Below are positions 23,575 through 36,320 of a stretch of 64,000 nucleotides of DNA, one piece after another. The stretch's first letter is position 1. Every line of letters begins with the position of its first letter. The notes beneath the pieces were generated by a model. It had not been told where the DNA came from, searched no databases, and worked only from the letters and a program-made list of their open reading frames with translations. A program made the position numbers and the translations under genes. The DNA is from Owenia fusiformis (taxonomy: Eukaryota > Annelida > Polychaeta > Sabellida > Oweniidae), in assembly GCA_903813345.2 (NCBI GenBank), contig CAIIXF020000011.1, positions 6,536,571 to 6,600,570 on the forward strand, read 5' to 3'.

Positions 23575-26500
23575 CTATTGCTGCACGTCAACAATTAAGG
23601 GAGCCAAATACTCGCTGTGGCGGATACCAAAGGAGAAGTGCGGTTTCTCATTTTTGTGTGCCCAGACCTGGAATTACAGAGAGTATAATGTTAAAATTAT
23701 CTAATGAATTGTTTAATCATAAATTATAATCATAAAATTAACCTTAATGTTATGTATAACTTTATTACAGCATTAACTAAACTTGCTTATACTACTTCCT
23801 GAAAATTCAACAAAAATATGTACTCATGTATGTAATCATATACTACTTACTTATTCCATTTATATATATTTTTCACAGTAATCTTTTGTTTAGTTAGAAA
23901 GAATGCTGACAAAGTAGGGCTAGGTGAAAACATCACCTTTTTGAAAAACTTAAATGTGCATGCACCTTTTTTAATTCAGAACTTATCATGATACTAATGC
24001 CTCAGTCACATTTGATCTACAGCAATCGTATGGCAGCGGTAGCTTCCCAAAATCAAAAGAAATATGCAGCATAAAATACACGGATAGGCAGTAGATGTAG
24101 ATTTTCTATATCGATTTTGTGAAGCTATGGCAACACAATGCCTGCCAAAGAGCAAATGTGACCGAGGCCTTACTTAGAGAACAATTTCTTCAAGAACTGT
24201 ATCAAACTCTATTGTTGGTGCAATTTTTGTAGCCTGTTTTGAAATTGTTTTAAAATTGAGTATTTTAGGGTCAAAATATGCACCGAGCCCCTTTAAAAAG
24301 CCTTTAAATGTAAAAAGCCCCTTTAACTTTAAATATAAAAAGCTGATGTAAATGTAAAAAAGAGTGAGGTTAGCCTAATCACTACATAAATGTAAAGTTG
24401 TTACCAGACCACCAGCTATCTGCAAACTAAGCAGTTAAATCTACAGTAATATAACACAATATATATTAGACAAGGCATAAGCATGACAAAATGTCACCAC
24501 CTGGTTCACTATTACAATTGGTTACAGATGCTGAATGCCAATCAACAATTGACATCAAATGCCAATCGGAATGAAAACTATGACAATATGTTACCATTCC
24601 AATAGCAATATATTACCATTTCTATAATAATATGTCACCATTTCTGTAACAATATGTCACCATTTCTTTAACAATATATCTCCAGTTCTATAACAATACG
24701 TCACAATTTCTATAACAATATGTCACCATTTCTATATAATATGTCACCATTTCTTGGTGGTGACATAACACATGAAGCACACAAACTAAAATCTATCAAA
24801 ACCAACACCTATAAATCATACAAAAATGGTGCAAACATCAAAACATGTTTTCCCATCTTACATTTAATTTTAACAACCATGACGTTGATATTCACTTCAT
24901 GAATTAATCTACATTTTCAACTATCAATTGGCTTGAATATTGCGAATGTTTTAATCCAAATGTAAACTCGGGTGCTGATCGCCTCGACTTGTAGAAGACC
25001 TGTTGAAAAGAATTATTGCATTAACATATTTAAATCTCTTGTCTGAATCAGGAGATGATGCATTCGGTATACTTCTCCTCCAGGGGCGGTGAATTCGTAC
25101 GATCCGCGATCCAATCCGGATAAATTTTGTCATGGTAATGATGCATTGTGGGATTGATCCAAAAATTAATCAAAAAATCTGTGAATTCGTACGATCCTGA
25201 GATTAATCTCAGGATAAATCTCAATCCACCTCTTAAGGTGGATTACTTTTTGGAGAAATTTTATCCCGAATTCCAATGCAAATTGGATCAATCTTGGGGA
25301 TTCCCCCTCATAATCCTTGGATCGTACGAATTCACCAAATATTTATCGAATTAGTAATCTAAGATTTATCCCAAAAGATAAAATTTATCCGGAATTGGAT
25401 TGGGGATCGTACAAATCCACGGGCCCAGGAGACAATGCACTTGATATACATGTATTTAGCTTAAATTGCAAAATTAAAGTTTTCCTCTTTATGTTAGTTA
25501 CAGTAGATATAATTAGGCAATTAATCAGTTTTACTTATAAATTGGTAATAATTATAATATAGATAAAATAAATACATTATATCAATACATCATAATAGAC
25601 TAAATATCATATTTGATTGATCGAGACTTTGTGTTGCGTGTAGGCGGTTACGAGAAATATATTGCCCCATTGTTCAGGTTACATAATATTGTTCTTAGCC
25701 TTATTGGATTCAAGAGATAAATTGGAAAGATAAAGCAGTAATTGTAATATCTAGAATCAATATTCTGTATTATTCCCATTAAGGGGAGGCATCAAAAGTT
25801 CAATGTCTGATAGGAAACTAAATAAATCTAGTTTTGAGTTGGACCCCCCCCCCTCCCCCTCAAAACTAAATACAATGAAAGTTGATCGCGGACTTTTCAC
25901 ATGTTTTAGCGACTCGATTTGGACTTTCATGGGGGCAGTACTATAACTTATTTATGATTCTTAAAACATGTGCCAACAACAATAGGCATATTATTCCATG
26001 TTGCATGCATCTTGGTGAAGAAGGCATCTGGTAAAGTCTTTATTTTTAAACCATTCCAAGGCATTTTGAGTCGAAATTGCAAAAAAATTAAATGTTGAAA
26101 TTTGTCGGATAGCAAACTGAAATAGCTTTGACCCCCTCCCCCCCAAACTAGATTTATTTAGTTTTCTATCAGACATTGATCTTTTGATGCCTCCCCTAAG
26201 CAATAGGGTAATGATTTCTATTGTTTCTGAACAGCTTCCAAAGTTCCCAGGCAAAATATTTCATGCACATTTCAGCTGACTCCTTTTTCATTTAATAGTG
26301 TTCTTACATGCAAATTGACTGATATGCAAACTTTATGAAGAAACTTTATTCCCAGGTACATAGTTAACTTGATTTCATGTGAGCTGATTCAATTTTGTAT
26401 GATGAGGTTTGAAACTTTTTGTAGGGGTTTGTTTAAAATATATGGTTGTTAGGAAAGTGTACTTCAAAAATATTGATATAATACTTTGGTAACCTCAAGA

Positions 26501-28547
26501 GAGGCTATAATATGGTATTATCATTAAAAAATAAGGGACTGGAGAAAGATTTTGGAGGATGGATCGGTGGGGTTGGAGGATGAAGTCAGTGTGGCTGGAG
26601 GATGAAGTCTGTGGGGCTGGAGGATGGAATTTGTTGGGTTGGAGAATGAAGACTGTGGGGTTGGAGGATGAAGTCTTTGGGGTTGGAGGATGAAGTCTGT
26701 GGGGTTAGAGGATGAAGCCTTTGGGGTTGGAGGGTGGTGTCTGTGGGGTTGGAGGATGAAGTATGTGAGGTTGGAGGATGAAGTCTGTGGGGTTGGAGGA
26801 TGAAGTCAGTGGGGGTGGAGGATGAAGTCTGTGGGGTTGGAGGACGAAGTCTGTGGGGTTGTCTGTGGGGTTGAAGGATGAAGTCTGTTGGGTTGGAGGA
26901 CGAAGTCTGTGGGGTTGGAGGGTGAAGTCTGTGGGGTTGGAGGATGAAGTATGTGGGGTTGGAGGGTGAAGTATGTGGGGTTGGAGGGTGAAGTCTGTTG
27001 GGTTGGAGGATGAAGCCTGTGGGGTTGTAGGGTGAAGTCTGTGGGGTTGTAGGGTGAAGTCTGTGGGGTTGGAGGATGAAGTCTGTGGGGTTAGAGGATG
27101 AAGTCTTTGGGCTTGGAGGGTGGTGTCTGTGGGATTGGAGGATGAAGCCTTTGGGGTTGGAGGGTGGTGTCTGTGGGGTTGGAGGATGAAGTATGTGAGG
27201 TTGGAGGATGAAGTCTGTGAGGTTGGAGGAGGAATCTTTGGAGTTGGAGGATGAAGTCTGTGGGGTTGAAGGATGAAGTCAGTGAGGGTGGAGGATGAAG
27301 TCTGTGGGGTTGGAGGATGAAGTCTGTGGGGTTGGAGGATAGCGTCTATGGGGTTGGAGGATTGAGTCAGTGGGGTTGGAGGGTGGAATCTTTGGGGTAG
27401 GAGGATGAAATTTGTGGGGTTGGAGGATACAGTCTTTGGGGTTGGAAGATTGAGTCAGTGGGGTTGGAGGATGAAGTCTTTGGGGTTGGAGGATGGTGTC
27501 TGTGGGGTTGAAGGATGAAATCTGTGGGATTGAAGGATGGTGTGTATAGGGTTTGGTAGAGTGTGGGGGGTGAAGAGCAAAGATAGAGCTTAATATATTT
27601 TATTCCTAAAAATAATAAATAAAAGATATTATCAAAGTCACAAGTGTATATTTAATTTTCTAAAATTATAACTGACATTGTTGTTTAACATTTAAACCTA
27701 CATAGTTCTATAAATAAACAAAAATACCTTTTCTGGTGAATGAGCTCCTGGACCTGGTTTTTGTGTGCTATCCCCTGGCATGGGGTTTCTTGAGGTCATG
27801 CTGTATAAAGGTGCCTTGTCTTTGTATACCCCTGGTGTGGTAGTCATGTATGTCCCAGGGCCTGGGGTGCTCTGTAGATCTTCATGGAATGAACCAGTTT
27901 TACTTCTGCCTGTGAGAGAATAGCATGGGGCTTGTCGTTTGCCACTCTGTTTAGTTGTGCCTAGCATTTGTGGGAGTGTGTAACTATTGGCAGCTGAAAA
28001 TTAAGAAATTTTGTATAATGTATATTATTGTAATTATTAATATGAAAAAGTTTGCTAAGATTAAAAGTAAAATCTGAGATCATAGACATATATACTAAAT
28101 TTATGATAATGTTTGTGATAATATTTTTTGGATAATATTAAATGTACCTGGGGTGTTGTCTGATTTCCTATGTCGATGACGAGTGCCGAAACTGTAAGCT
28201 GGATGATGCTTGTAGGCAGAGGCACCTGATGCCTCTGGGGAGTAAGCCCCTGGGCCTGGGGGTCGGAAATTTGTGGGGTCCTTTTGTCTACTATATAAAG
28301 AATAATGTGGAATGCCATCTTGACCGTCTCTATAGATTTTTGGGTCAGGGAAGTAACAAGGGCCTGGGGAACAATCATCCCTGAATTTACCATGACGAAT
28401 TCCAAAGGCATATGCTGGGTTTTTGGGGTGAACACTTCTAGGGTCATGTGTTTTCTGACCCACAAGTCCTGGGAGTCCATAACAAGGCCCAGGGCTACTG
28501 TACATGGCCGCTATAGGACCCCTTGGCTTCGTGTACTGATAAACCAT
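23575..28547 (-). CDS. ODF3: ODF3/CIMAP1-like SHIPPO-repeat protein, copy A
   Basis: The coding exons in transcription order are 28547-28148 (400 nt), 27993-27728 (266 nt) and 23667-23575 (93 nt). All are in phase with GT-AG borders and encode 252 aa. It starts MVYQYTKPRGPIAAMYSSPG and has the same SHIPPO repeats as copy B (SSPGPCY, CSPGPCY, PPGPGAYSPE, STPGPGTY, KPGPGAHSPEK) and a C-terminal FGIRHSEY motif. Differences from copy B are scattered, conservative substitutions, so both copies look functional. The last intron (about 4.1 kb) holds two or three DNA transposons and a 1-kb minisatellite. A leader exon is probable: acceptor after 28569 and strong donor at 30567. The expected role is in sperm tails or motile cilia, inferred from the family. 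No second terminal exon like that of copy B was found. Confidence 0.92.
23997..24170. mobile_element. MITE, GCCTCAGTCACATTTG family, copy 1
   Basis: The ends GCCTCAGTCACATTTGATC and AGCAAATGTGACCGAGGC are inverted copies. The interior contains CGTATGGCAGCGGTAGCTTC and a diverged complement. A second copy abuts a TCP11L splice donor at 58250. Confidence 0.7.
24470..24770. mobile_element. MITE, GTCACCACCTG...GGTGGTGACAT family, copy with internal minisatellite
   Basis: It starts ACAAGGCATAAGCATGACAA then TGTCACCACCTG, and ends TTGGTGGTGACATAAC in inverted orientation. Between them, about eight 22-bp units of the type AACAATATGTCACCATTTCT have expanded (24590-24745). Confidence 0.75.
25081..25430. 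mobile_element. Foldback MITE with GAATTCGTACGATCC ends (hAT-like?)
   Basis: CAGGGGCGGTGAATTCGTAC at the left is matched in inverted, diverged form by GTACAAATCCACGGGCCCAG at the right. Inner parts (CCAATCCGGATAAATTTT) pair well. Additional internal copies of the GTACGAATTC core occur near 25187 and 25325. The CAGGGGCGG start recalls hAT ends, but no clean 8-bp duplication was seen. Confidence 0.55.
25783..26196. mobile_element. MITE with GGGGAGGCATCAAAAG ends and TAA duplication (Harbinger-like)
   Basis: The left end GGGGAGGCATCAAAAGTTCA and the right end are inverted copies over about 65 bp, including AATGTCTGATAG and AAACTAAATAAATCTAG. TAA flanks both ends. G-rich inverted ends with a TWA-type 3-bp duplication suggest PIF/Harbinger. 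The frame at 25991-26254 is a reading across the terminal repeat, not a gene. Confidence 0.65.
26535..27560. repeat. 22-bp G-rich minisatellite in the last intron of ODF3 copy A
   Basis: About 46 units of the type AAGTCTGTGGGGTTGGAGGATG with many point variants and a few indels. Strong strand asymmetry (purine/G-rich plus strand) could favour G-quadruplex or R-loop structure in the transcript. The period is not a multiple of three. Confidence 0.95.
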
Positions 28548-28569
28548 TTTGTTTGTCTAGTGATTTATC

Positions 28570-30567
28570 CTGGAATGAAAAAGTATGAAAATTATATGTA
28601 AATGAGTCTGGGTTGTATTGGTGATAGGGGTCTAGCAACAATGGAACTAGTCAAAATGTAAAGATATAAGGCCATCTTATTGTGAGTATAAATTCCCTGC
28701 AAGTTAAACAGTAATATAACAGTGATGAAAGCCCCCCCCCCCCCCATATGTAGAGGGACTGAAATTTAAAGCTTTCTTCTCTTAAAAGACCATTTGTATA
28801 AGAATAACTAAAGACACCTCCTCTTGTATAATGTATATATTATATTGAAGATCAAAATAATTATTTTTACAATTGAATTCCAACAATTTCTCCTCAAGTA
28901 AAAAACAACACTACATTAGATACTGACTAGCCTTCAAAAGCACATTCAAAATATATGTAGGTATCAAATTTCATGTTATTCACCTATGACCTTAAAGGCA
29001 GAATCAGATCTATAGGGGGTGACAAAATTACAAGCAACATGCATAATTGACCTACCAATCTATTCCTTACAATATCAAATACAATATCTCCCAAAAGATT
29101 CACAATATGTTATAAATTGGTGAAGTTATTAATGATTCAAAGTGCAAAATTGGGTGAAAAATGTTTAAATCCTCCCAAATAATAAGAATGGTAACCATTC
29201 TTATAGAAAAATAATACATTATTGTAAAAATCTTTAGTTTTCCTTGAATAAAGTATGCACTTTTGTGATTTTTAGAAAATAGACATGACAAGGAATGACA
29301 TGAGCCAAAAATATTCTAAAATTAAAACAATTTTTTGTTTAGCCTGCTCGCTATCTCTGATTCTCTCTTTAACTCTCCTTATAAATTGCCTGTAAATGAA
29401 CCAATATTAGAATACAATGCCAATAAATCAATATTGATTTAACCTATTATAAAGAAATCTACCCGAATCGTAATCGTATTTGATTTTCGATAAGATTACA
29501 ATGCCAGACCATCCACTTGACAGAATACCTGAATGCTGTTTGTTGTCTGGCTACATAGCAACCAGAGTGTACCCTGGGAGCATGGAGTATTTGACTTTCT
29601 AGCACAGAGAATTTGCACTAAAAACCAAGTAAATGTAAAGTACACAGTACATGTATTGATCAGGAATTTTATGCGTACTCTTTATTGTACCACTTCATTG
29701 GTGGTAAACAAAATTCAATACAATACCACGGGTTAAATTGATAAACTAAGAACTAATGTCATGATAACTATGCACCATCAACAATAATAAAAGAAGAGGA
29801 CATCAAAGAGGACAATTGGGATAAAAGAGGATACTTGGAATGCTTTACTTTTATTACAAATTGAAGAGTTCTAAAATAATGAGAAATGCCAAATGGTTCT
29901 ATTATCACATGGATCATCCTAATTATTGAAGTTTTGTTTTCTGATGTATCAATTTTTTTACAGATTTCAGCCTTTTTCATAATTTTTTGCAGTAAAATAT
30001 TTGTTAAGTTTATACTGCAATTATTCATTTACTGTACACCCCCCCCCCCCCTTCCCCCAACAAATAACCTGTGTGTCAATCATCTATAGACAAATGACTT
30101 CTTTTCTTTGTCTTCCTGGGCTTGGGTTTAAAGATACTTTTCCCCAGGTTAGACCATTTGAGGTTGGACAGAGTAAACATCAACATTCGTAATATACCCA
30201 TTGTTTCAAAAACTAAAGGTGTTTGATGGAATATTTGAATCGTGAAATTCAAAGAAATAGGCTAGCTTTTGGAGGCTAAAGAGCAATACTCAATCTCGCA
30301 AAATTGGTGACAACCATCGAATCAGATCATTCAACCTATTGACAATACACGAGTATGTCCATCAAAGGGCAGAGAATAACACTGGTGGCCAGTGCCACAT
30401 TGTCAAAATGTGATAAATATGACATAAAATGTCAGCCATTTTGAAAATCTCAGATCTTCATCATCTCTGATGATATATCAATAGGTTCGATACTGAGTCT
30501 TATTCAAAGCCTTTGTCGCATTGAAAACGTGCGTGGTGTATTTATAAGTCATGCAGAATAAACTTAC
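28570..30567. other. Probable 5' leader intron of ODF3 copy A
   Basis: Between the acceptor after 28569 and a strong minus-strand donor (TTCG|GTAAGT) at 30567. It contains a C-run (28731-28745) and a second C-run (30040-30055). No coding exon is recognised. Confidence 0.4.
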
Positions 30568-30950
30568 CGAAATACTACACTAAATCTGCAATGGAATAAC
30601 AGGATTATCGCACTGAATGACGTTTCTGGCAAACAGTGTCACCTGGTCGTCAAGATCAACTGGCCTCAATTGTAAATCTTGCACGCTGATTGGTTGATAA
30701 GTTTGTGACGTACATTTGGTTGCCAACATATGGGTAGCAGAAAACATTTATAAAGCAAAGTCATCTCACTGAATGTTTGGCATGTAATGTCAGATAATGT
30801 TATCGCTTATATTTAATTATTGAACATATTAGGTATATTACGTTTTCTATAATGCAATGTCCTATTTACCATTTTAACAAGATTTTTGTGTCTAACAAGT
30901 TCTGACTATTGTAATGGCTCATGGGTGGCTGGGAGTGGGGGGGGGGGGGG
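30568..30950. promoter_or_regulatory. Probable first exon/promoter region of ODF3 copy A
   Basis: Upstream of the leader donor lie a CCAAT-type box (GATTGG at 30689) and CpGs that are otherwise rare locally. A long G-run (30935-30952) ends the region. The start site cannot be fixed from sequence. Confidence 0.3.
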
Positions 30951-33949
30951 GGCTGAAAGTGGAAACTGCACATGGTATAGAATTAAATATAATATGAGAA
31001 GTGAGATCTTCTATGCTTGATGTAGACTAGATAAGTACTGACATAGTATCATTTCTGTCATCATTACACTTTTACTTAAATTAGGCCTAGCGCTAGAGCT
31101 TTCAATTCTAAAAAATCTGGGAAAAGGGGGGGGGCGGTCGCCCCCAACGCCCTCCCCCTTCCGACGCCAATGTGTATAGATATTTTAGTTGTAATACTAG
31201 AATGGGTATTAATCTACAGCTTTTGGGCCTGCTTTCTCATGAATTATTCATTGCGCTCTGCCTTCCTTAACAAGAATTTTACAGCATATGCTGACCTGAT
31301 TGTTGTTATTTATTATATTCATAAAATTAACAAAACATAATGTTATGTGTAAATCAACTGATTTATTGTATTATAAATTATATTTTTTATTCAATATGTA
31401 CATATTCAGTCAATAATAGATTATACAATTTAAATTCAATAACCAATTCTATATTTCCTTTTAGGAAAAACTAAAATATGTGATGTCATGATGATGCATT
31501 TAAAATATTAAGTGTGTATGCTCTACCTTATCATTCAATATATGATAATGCGCACTCTATTTCAAGAGCACTGTATAATTAAAGATAATGATATGAACTT
31601 TCAGAAAAGTTTTGTAGGCCTATATGACGTGACAGTACAATTCAAAATATGCTTGAGAAGTACACCTAAACGTGAAGTAGTACAATACAATTGAAGAATT
31701 AATGATTACTGCAATTTTGAACCATTATATGGTATATAATACATGTAATATATTAATCATTACTGTAAATTGCCCTAATTTGGCACCCGCTTTAATTTTG
31801 TGATTCACCAGTTGTGTACCATCTCCATAGATAAAAAATAGCATACACTAAAGTAAAGCAATTTACAGTTCTGATACACAATAAGCAATAAAAAATTGAA
31901 AATTGATGGTAAAACTTGAAGAACACCCCCCTCCCCTCCCCCATAAATAATGTTAACAAAAATGTTAAACATGTTTAATGGATTTCTTGATTGTATAAAA
32001 ATCTTGATCATTCAATTCACAATTTACACATAAAACTGTGTTAAACCTTATATACAATTTGATGAGGATCATAAATATATTATATATTTTACATAAAATA
32101 CTCTCATCCCTACAATCAACTACAAAGCTAAGCATATATACAAATCGAATACCATAATATTGAGCAACACGCAAAGAACATATTTTCCGACAAAAGCATG
32201 ATCGAGATCCATAAAACTGCCAATAAAAACTGAATTGATATATTCCATGATATGTTAGGCTATTCAATAGTAGATGGATAAAGAAGATTGTAAATAATTT
32301 ACAAATCATTACCCTCTTGTTCTTTAAATGTCACGGCAAGCATTTTCCTGTCTAGAGGAAATTAGTCGTCAATTATCAAACCACAATGGTCACTCTGACT
32401 TGCCCCCCCCCTCTCCATCCAGTCCCGTAAAAACAAACTAACATTGCTTTTCTGCATAGTTAGAAAATAGTGTTATTAACCATATAAAACTTTTTAATAG
32501 AAATACCTGTTAATCTCCTCTCAAATTAAACTGGGGCTTAGGGTACTAATTGTTTTTTGATGAAATTCTTTTTTATTTTAATTTTCCCAAAGAGAGGGAG
32601 AAAATAGTGGGGAGGGGGGGGGGTGGTTATTGGGAGGGGATGGATGAGTTAAAGAAAAACTTGAGGCAAAGGAGCAGCATTTAGATGACCAATGCCTACA
32701 GTACAAAAATGATAAATCTAAGGCATCATTGCTACCTGCCGTAATAAACATTTCTAATACACATTATCTGTGTTAATTAATTGACCATGGACATGCATTT
32801 ACGAAGTTTACCATAGCAACCAAACTAAACAAACCATAAGCACAATATTTTTCAGATATATTACAACAAATTCCACTAAAATATCAAATTAATTATACCT
32901 GTATAGAATGTTACATTGCTATCTGGCAGCTACCTTTACAAATGAGTAAATTTATTACATCAATTAGAGAAAACAACACGGGGATAAACCATGACTTTAT
33001 TAAGTTACTTATGGAGCTGTCACGGTCATTTAGGCCATGTGGGCTCACCATTCGCCACTTTGTGAATAATTTTGGGCAGATGGCAGGGCACGTCATCGAT
33101 ACAAAGTGAGCAAAACAATTAGTTTTACAGCGATGTTCCCCTAACACAAAATCCAAAAATTGATTAAAAAATCAATGCTCAAAATTAGCAACATGGCGGC
33201 GACTGGAGCCCACATACCTAATGTGACAGCTACTGTATATTTACTCAATACTTTTTACCATCTACAACGATCACGGTCTTCTTTAAATGTTACAGATAAG
33301 AAAACTTAAATTTAAGAAATAAATTTGCAAGAAGAATGTGTATCAACAAACCGAAAATGTTCTCCCAAATATTTTAAAATTAGAAGTGATCCCCCATAAA
33401 AAAATTCCTAAACTTTACACATTTTGATAAAAAAATATCTCAAAATTTCACGGAAATATATTTTTGATGGAATGCATACACATTTTCAATAGGGTGGGAT
33501 GTAATTTTCAGATTTCCAACTGGCTTATGCATCAGATTGCATTTATGTGGTTTGGATCACTGATAAGTGTGACCATATAGCTTAAGGGACTGCAAATAAC
33601 ATGATGAAGCCAAGGCTTTATTCTCAGGATGTAACATAAAGTCAATATAGGCTTAAAGCAATCAATAGCTGTAGCATTGTCTTTTGCATGATAAAAAATC
33701 CCTAGAGGCTCTAGTTCTATGTGAAATATTCTTGTTGACACAGATCAGCTAAAACATTCCCTAGAAACAAGTGTACACTCCCCCTAAAATATTTGGCAAT
33801 CAAAACTCTCCTATTTATCCAGATGTCACTGCTTGTTGATTTTTGGTGATTTTTAAATATTCATCAATTTTGTCGGAATCTATTTTGTCACTTCCTAGTT
33901 GTGATTACAAATGTGTGATGATTTGTTACAGAACATGTACATCAGTCAT
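30951..33949. other. Intergenic DNA, no gene recognised
   Basis: It contains homopolymer G/C runs (31128-31150, 31925-31940, 32402-32412, 32610-32625). The Cys-containing 81-aa minus frame at 32911-33156 matches no family I know. A short ATGGCGGCG start-like sequence lies at 33193 on the plus strand, but no joined exon can be shown. Confidence 0.4.
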
Positions 33950-34085
33950 AAAAAAGAATGGTGACTATAACAATATATGACACAAGGTATTGACATGCAA
34001 AATGTCACCACCTGCCATTGGTTACAGACCCAAACCACTGAACACCATCCCCAAAAAAGTTGGAGACTATAACAATACAGCATCA
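33950..34085. mobile_element. MITE, GTCACCACCTG family, short copy
   Basis: ACAAGGTATTGACATGCAAA then TGTCACCACCTGCCATTGG, followed by GTTGGAGACTATAACAATA. A partial second copy end (GGTGACTATAACAATAT) sits just before it. Confidence 0.6.
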
Positions 34086-34217
34086 CACATAGAATCAAAC
34101 ATAAACAGACTTTAACCCACTATGCAATCAGGAATAAGAGTTGCTAAACTTTTTGAGGTGAGTGTAATACTTTTACATATATAGCTCTGAATTGTTTAAA
34201 CAAAAATATGAGAGTAC

Positions 34218-34890
34218 TGGCCTAGTCACATAGCCCGGCCGATGTCCGGCATCGGTAGAGCTCGGTGGATTTTTTTGGTGCCACCGAGCTCTCCTCATCG
34301 GAAGCAGAGCTCGGTGACATGAACGGACTCCGTCCGGACATCTTCAGGCGACCGACCGAACACCGGCCGGTGACCGTACGGAGTCTGTCTCAAAATGGTA
34401 GTTTTTTTCTGCCGATGTGGCAGCAACTACCGGCCGGAGGTCGGCCGGACATCGGAAGGAATACGGCCGGTACCCGAGCAGGTAACAGGACACCGTGCGA
34501 TCGCCGGCCGGGTTGTTAACAGGCTTTGAACAGTGACCGGCCGATGCTCTGTCCCACATCGGCCGGAGTTCGGTCGGAGCTCGGCCGCTGTCCGTTAAAA
34601 AACCTCGTCCTCTGGTTGTCTCAGATGCACGGGACACCGGCCGATACTCGGCCGTGCACCGGCCGACGTGTTTTCCGATGTGGTTACGATGGGGCTGCGA
34701 TGACATGATGAGGGAGCTCGGTGAGAGCCCTGTGAAATTTAACTCCGAAGTTAAAATTTCACCGAGCTACCACCGATGCGGTTTTAAGCAACAAACGCCA
34801 CGGATGTCCGGCCGGTGTTCGGCCGAGTTCGGTGAAAATTGCATCGCTGGCTCATCGTAACCTCATCGGCCGGGCTATGTGACTAGGCCA
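34218..34890. mobile_element. GC-rich foldback/TIR element (673 bp)
   Basis: The ends TGGCCTAGTCACATAGCCCG and its exact complement are flanked by TAC on both sides (3-bp duplication). The interior is very rich in CGG/CCG, with many GGCCGR and CCGGCCGA words and GAGCTCGG boxes. This contrasts sharply with the AT-rich surroundings. Four overlapping frames on both strands reflect the lack of AT-rich stops and are not genes. Confidence 0.8.
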
Positions 34891-34910
34891 TACCAAGCAA
34901 ATGGGAATTA

Positions 34911-35250
34911 TACTGTACTCCAGGTATTTTTTGCGTGCGATTTAGTTTCGAGATTTACACGATTGTGTTAAAATTGCGAAAATTAATTGTCGTGAAGTTT
35001 GCCAATTAAAGGCTGAGGTGCAACATTTCGTTGACTAAGATCTAGAAAATAAGAAATTGTAAATATTATCCAAATATGACATTGGGTAGATGTAATTAAT
35101 GTAGATAGGGTAAATTAGTTTACAGAGCTTGAGGATTCAGAAAATAATGGAGTTTAAACTTTTGAAATCCGCGAAATTTAATGGCCGCGAAATTGGCATT
35201 TTTAAAAATTCGCAAAATTAAAACTCGCAAAATAAACCGGGAGTACAGTA
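34911..35250. mobile_element. MITE with TACTGTACTCC ends
   Basis: TACTGTACTCCAGG at the left and CCGGGAGTACAGTA at the right are inverted. Further inside, GCGAAAATTAAT/AATTTCGCG-type words pair loosely. It starts only 20 bp from the GC-rich element. Confidence 0.7.
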
Positions 35251-36320
35251 TTACAAATTGAACGTATACACCTGGTGATTGAACTCACATGTTAACTCAT
35301 ATTACTGGAAGGCAAAACACTAGAACATGGTAACATTTCTCTCAGATGAACACTGCTAAATGTGAACACTTTTTTGGTCCAATATTTTGAATTTGTGACA
35401 AATTGCCACTTTAAAAACATTGAAACGTTGGTTGAAGAAAAAAGTTGTAAAATACTGCCATCTTTATTGACAACGAAGTAACAAAAATATATAATCTGGA
35501 TTTCTTTAGTTCATATACCAATGACTAACAAGCAGACACTTAATGAACGAATAAATCATTTTGTATATCCCTTTTCACACCCAATACTTTTTTGGGAGCA
35601 TAAGTTTTCTAGATCTCATGATTGATGATTGCTACTCTAACTTGGGTTAATTTTGCAAAGTTTCAGATTTTTGACATTTGGCAGCTAATTAATTTGGTTC
35701 ATTTGGGCTTAGTTCAATAACAATCTTTATTCTTTTCAGAGTTAGATCATACTTTTTAGTGATAATGTCCCAGAGTACAATAAATTCAAACGTTATTGAT
35801 TTCAACATCGGCTGCCATGTCAGCTTTATGACCGATCATCACTTTTTCCCCAAAAATTTACCTGGCTTTGTTCTCAGCCCATGATTTCCCGATATTGCTT
35901 GATGTAAAAAAGAACAAATTCCAGAGGATTTATCTGTGGTGTCGATGTAAATTGCCAAATATTAAGCGAGTGAAAATAACCCAAGTTACAGTATACTGTT
36001 AATATTGCAATAATATAATACAGAGAAATGCTTATTAAATTAATTTTTTGATTAATTTTGCTATGTACTTTGATAGCTTCTCACTTCCTGATGACAGCAC
36101 CTCAAGTGCATCCAATGCAACAAAGAAGCTTTATCTTCCAATTTTTGTTTCCAGGCACAAAAAGAAAATCATCTCAATGATTCTTCATGCACTTTATCCT
36201 GTCATCCATATTTTCTCTCTAACTTGTCTCCAATAAGAACATTTGGTGTATCCAAGCCAATCAGGAGCATAAATGCATCTAACCACACCTATACTTCACA
36301 CAACACATTATTATATCTCA
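35251..36320. other. DEPDC7 3' flank, no further gene
   Basis: AT-rich. No exon-like block and no unambiguous polyadenylation signal in the first 100 bp beyond the DEPDC7 stop. Confidence 0.4.

Noticed and set aside
28061-28480. 139-aa minus-strand frame overlapping ODF3 copy A exon 1
   Set aside because: Alternate-frame shadow of the SHIPPO-coding exon.
32911-33156. Cys-containing 81-aa frame (MDFVLGEHRCKTNC..)
   Set aside because: The Cys/His spacing fits no zinc-finger family I can name, there is no joined exon, and the composition is ordinary.
34265-34860. Several overlapping Arg/Pro-rich frames
   Set aside because: Caused by high GC in the 34218-34890 element; frames overlap on both strands and lack any motif.
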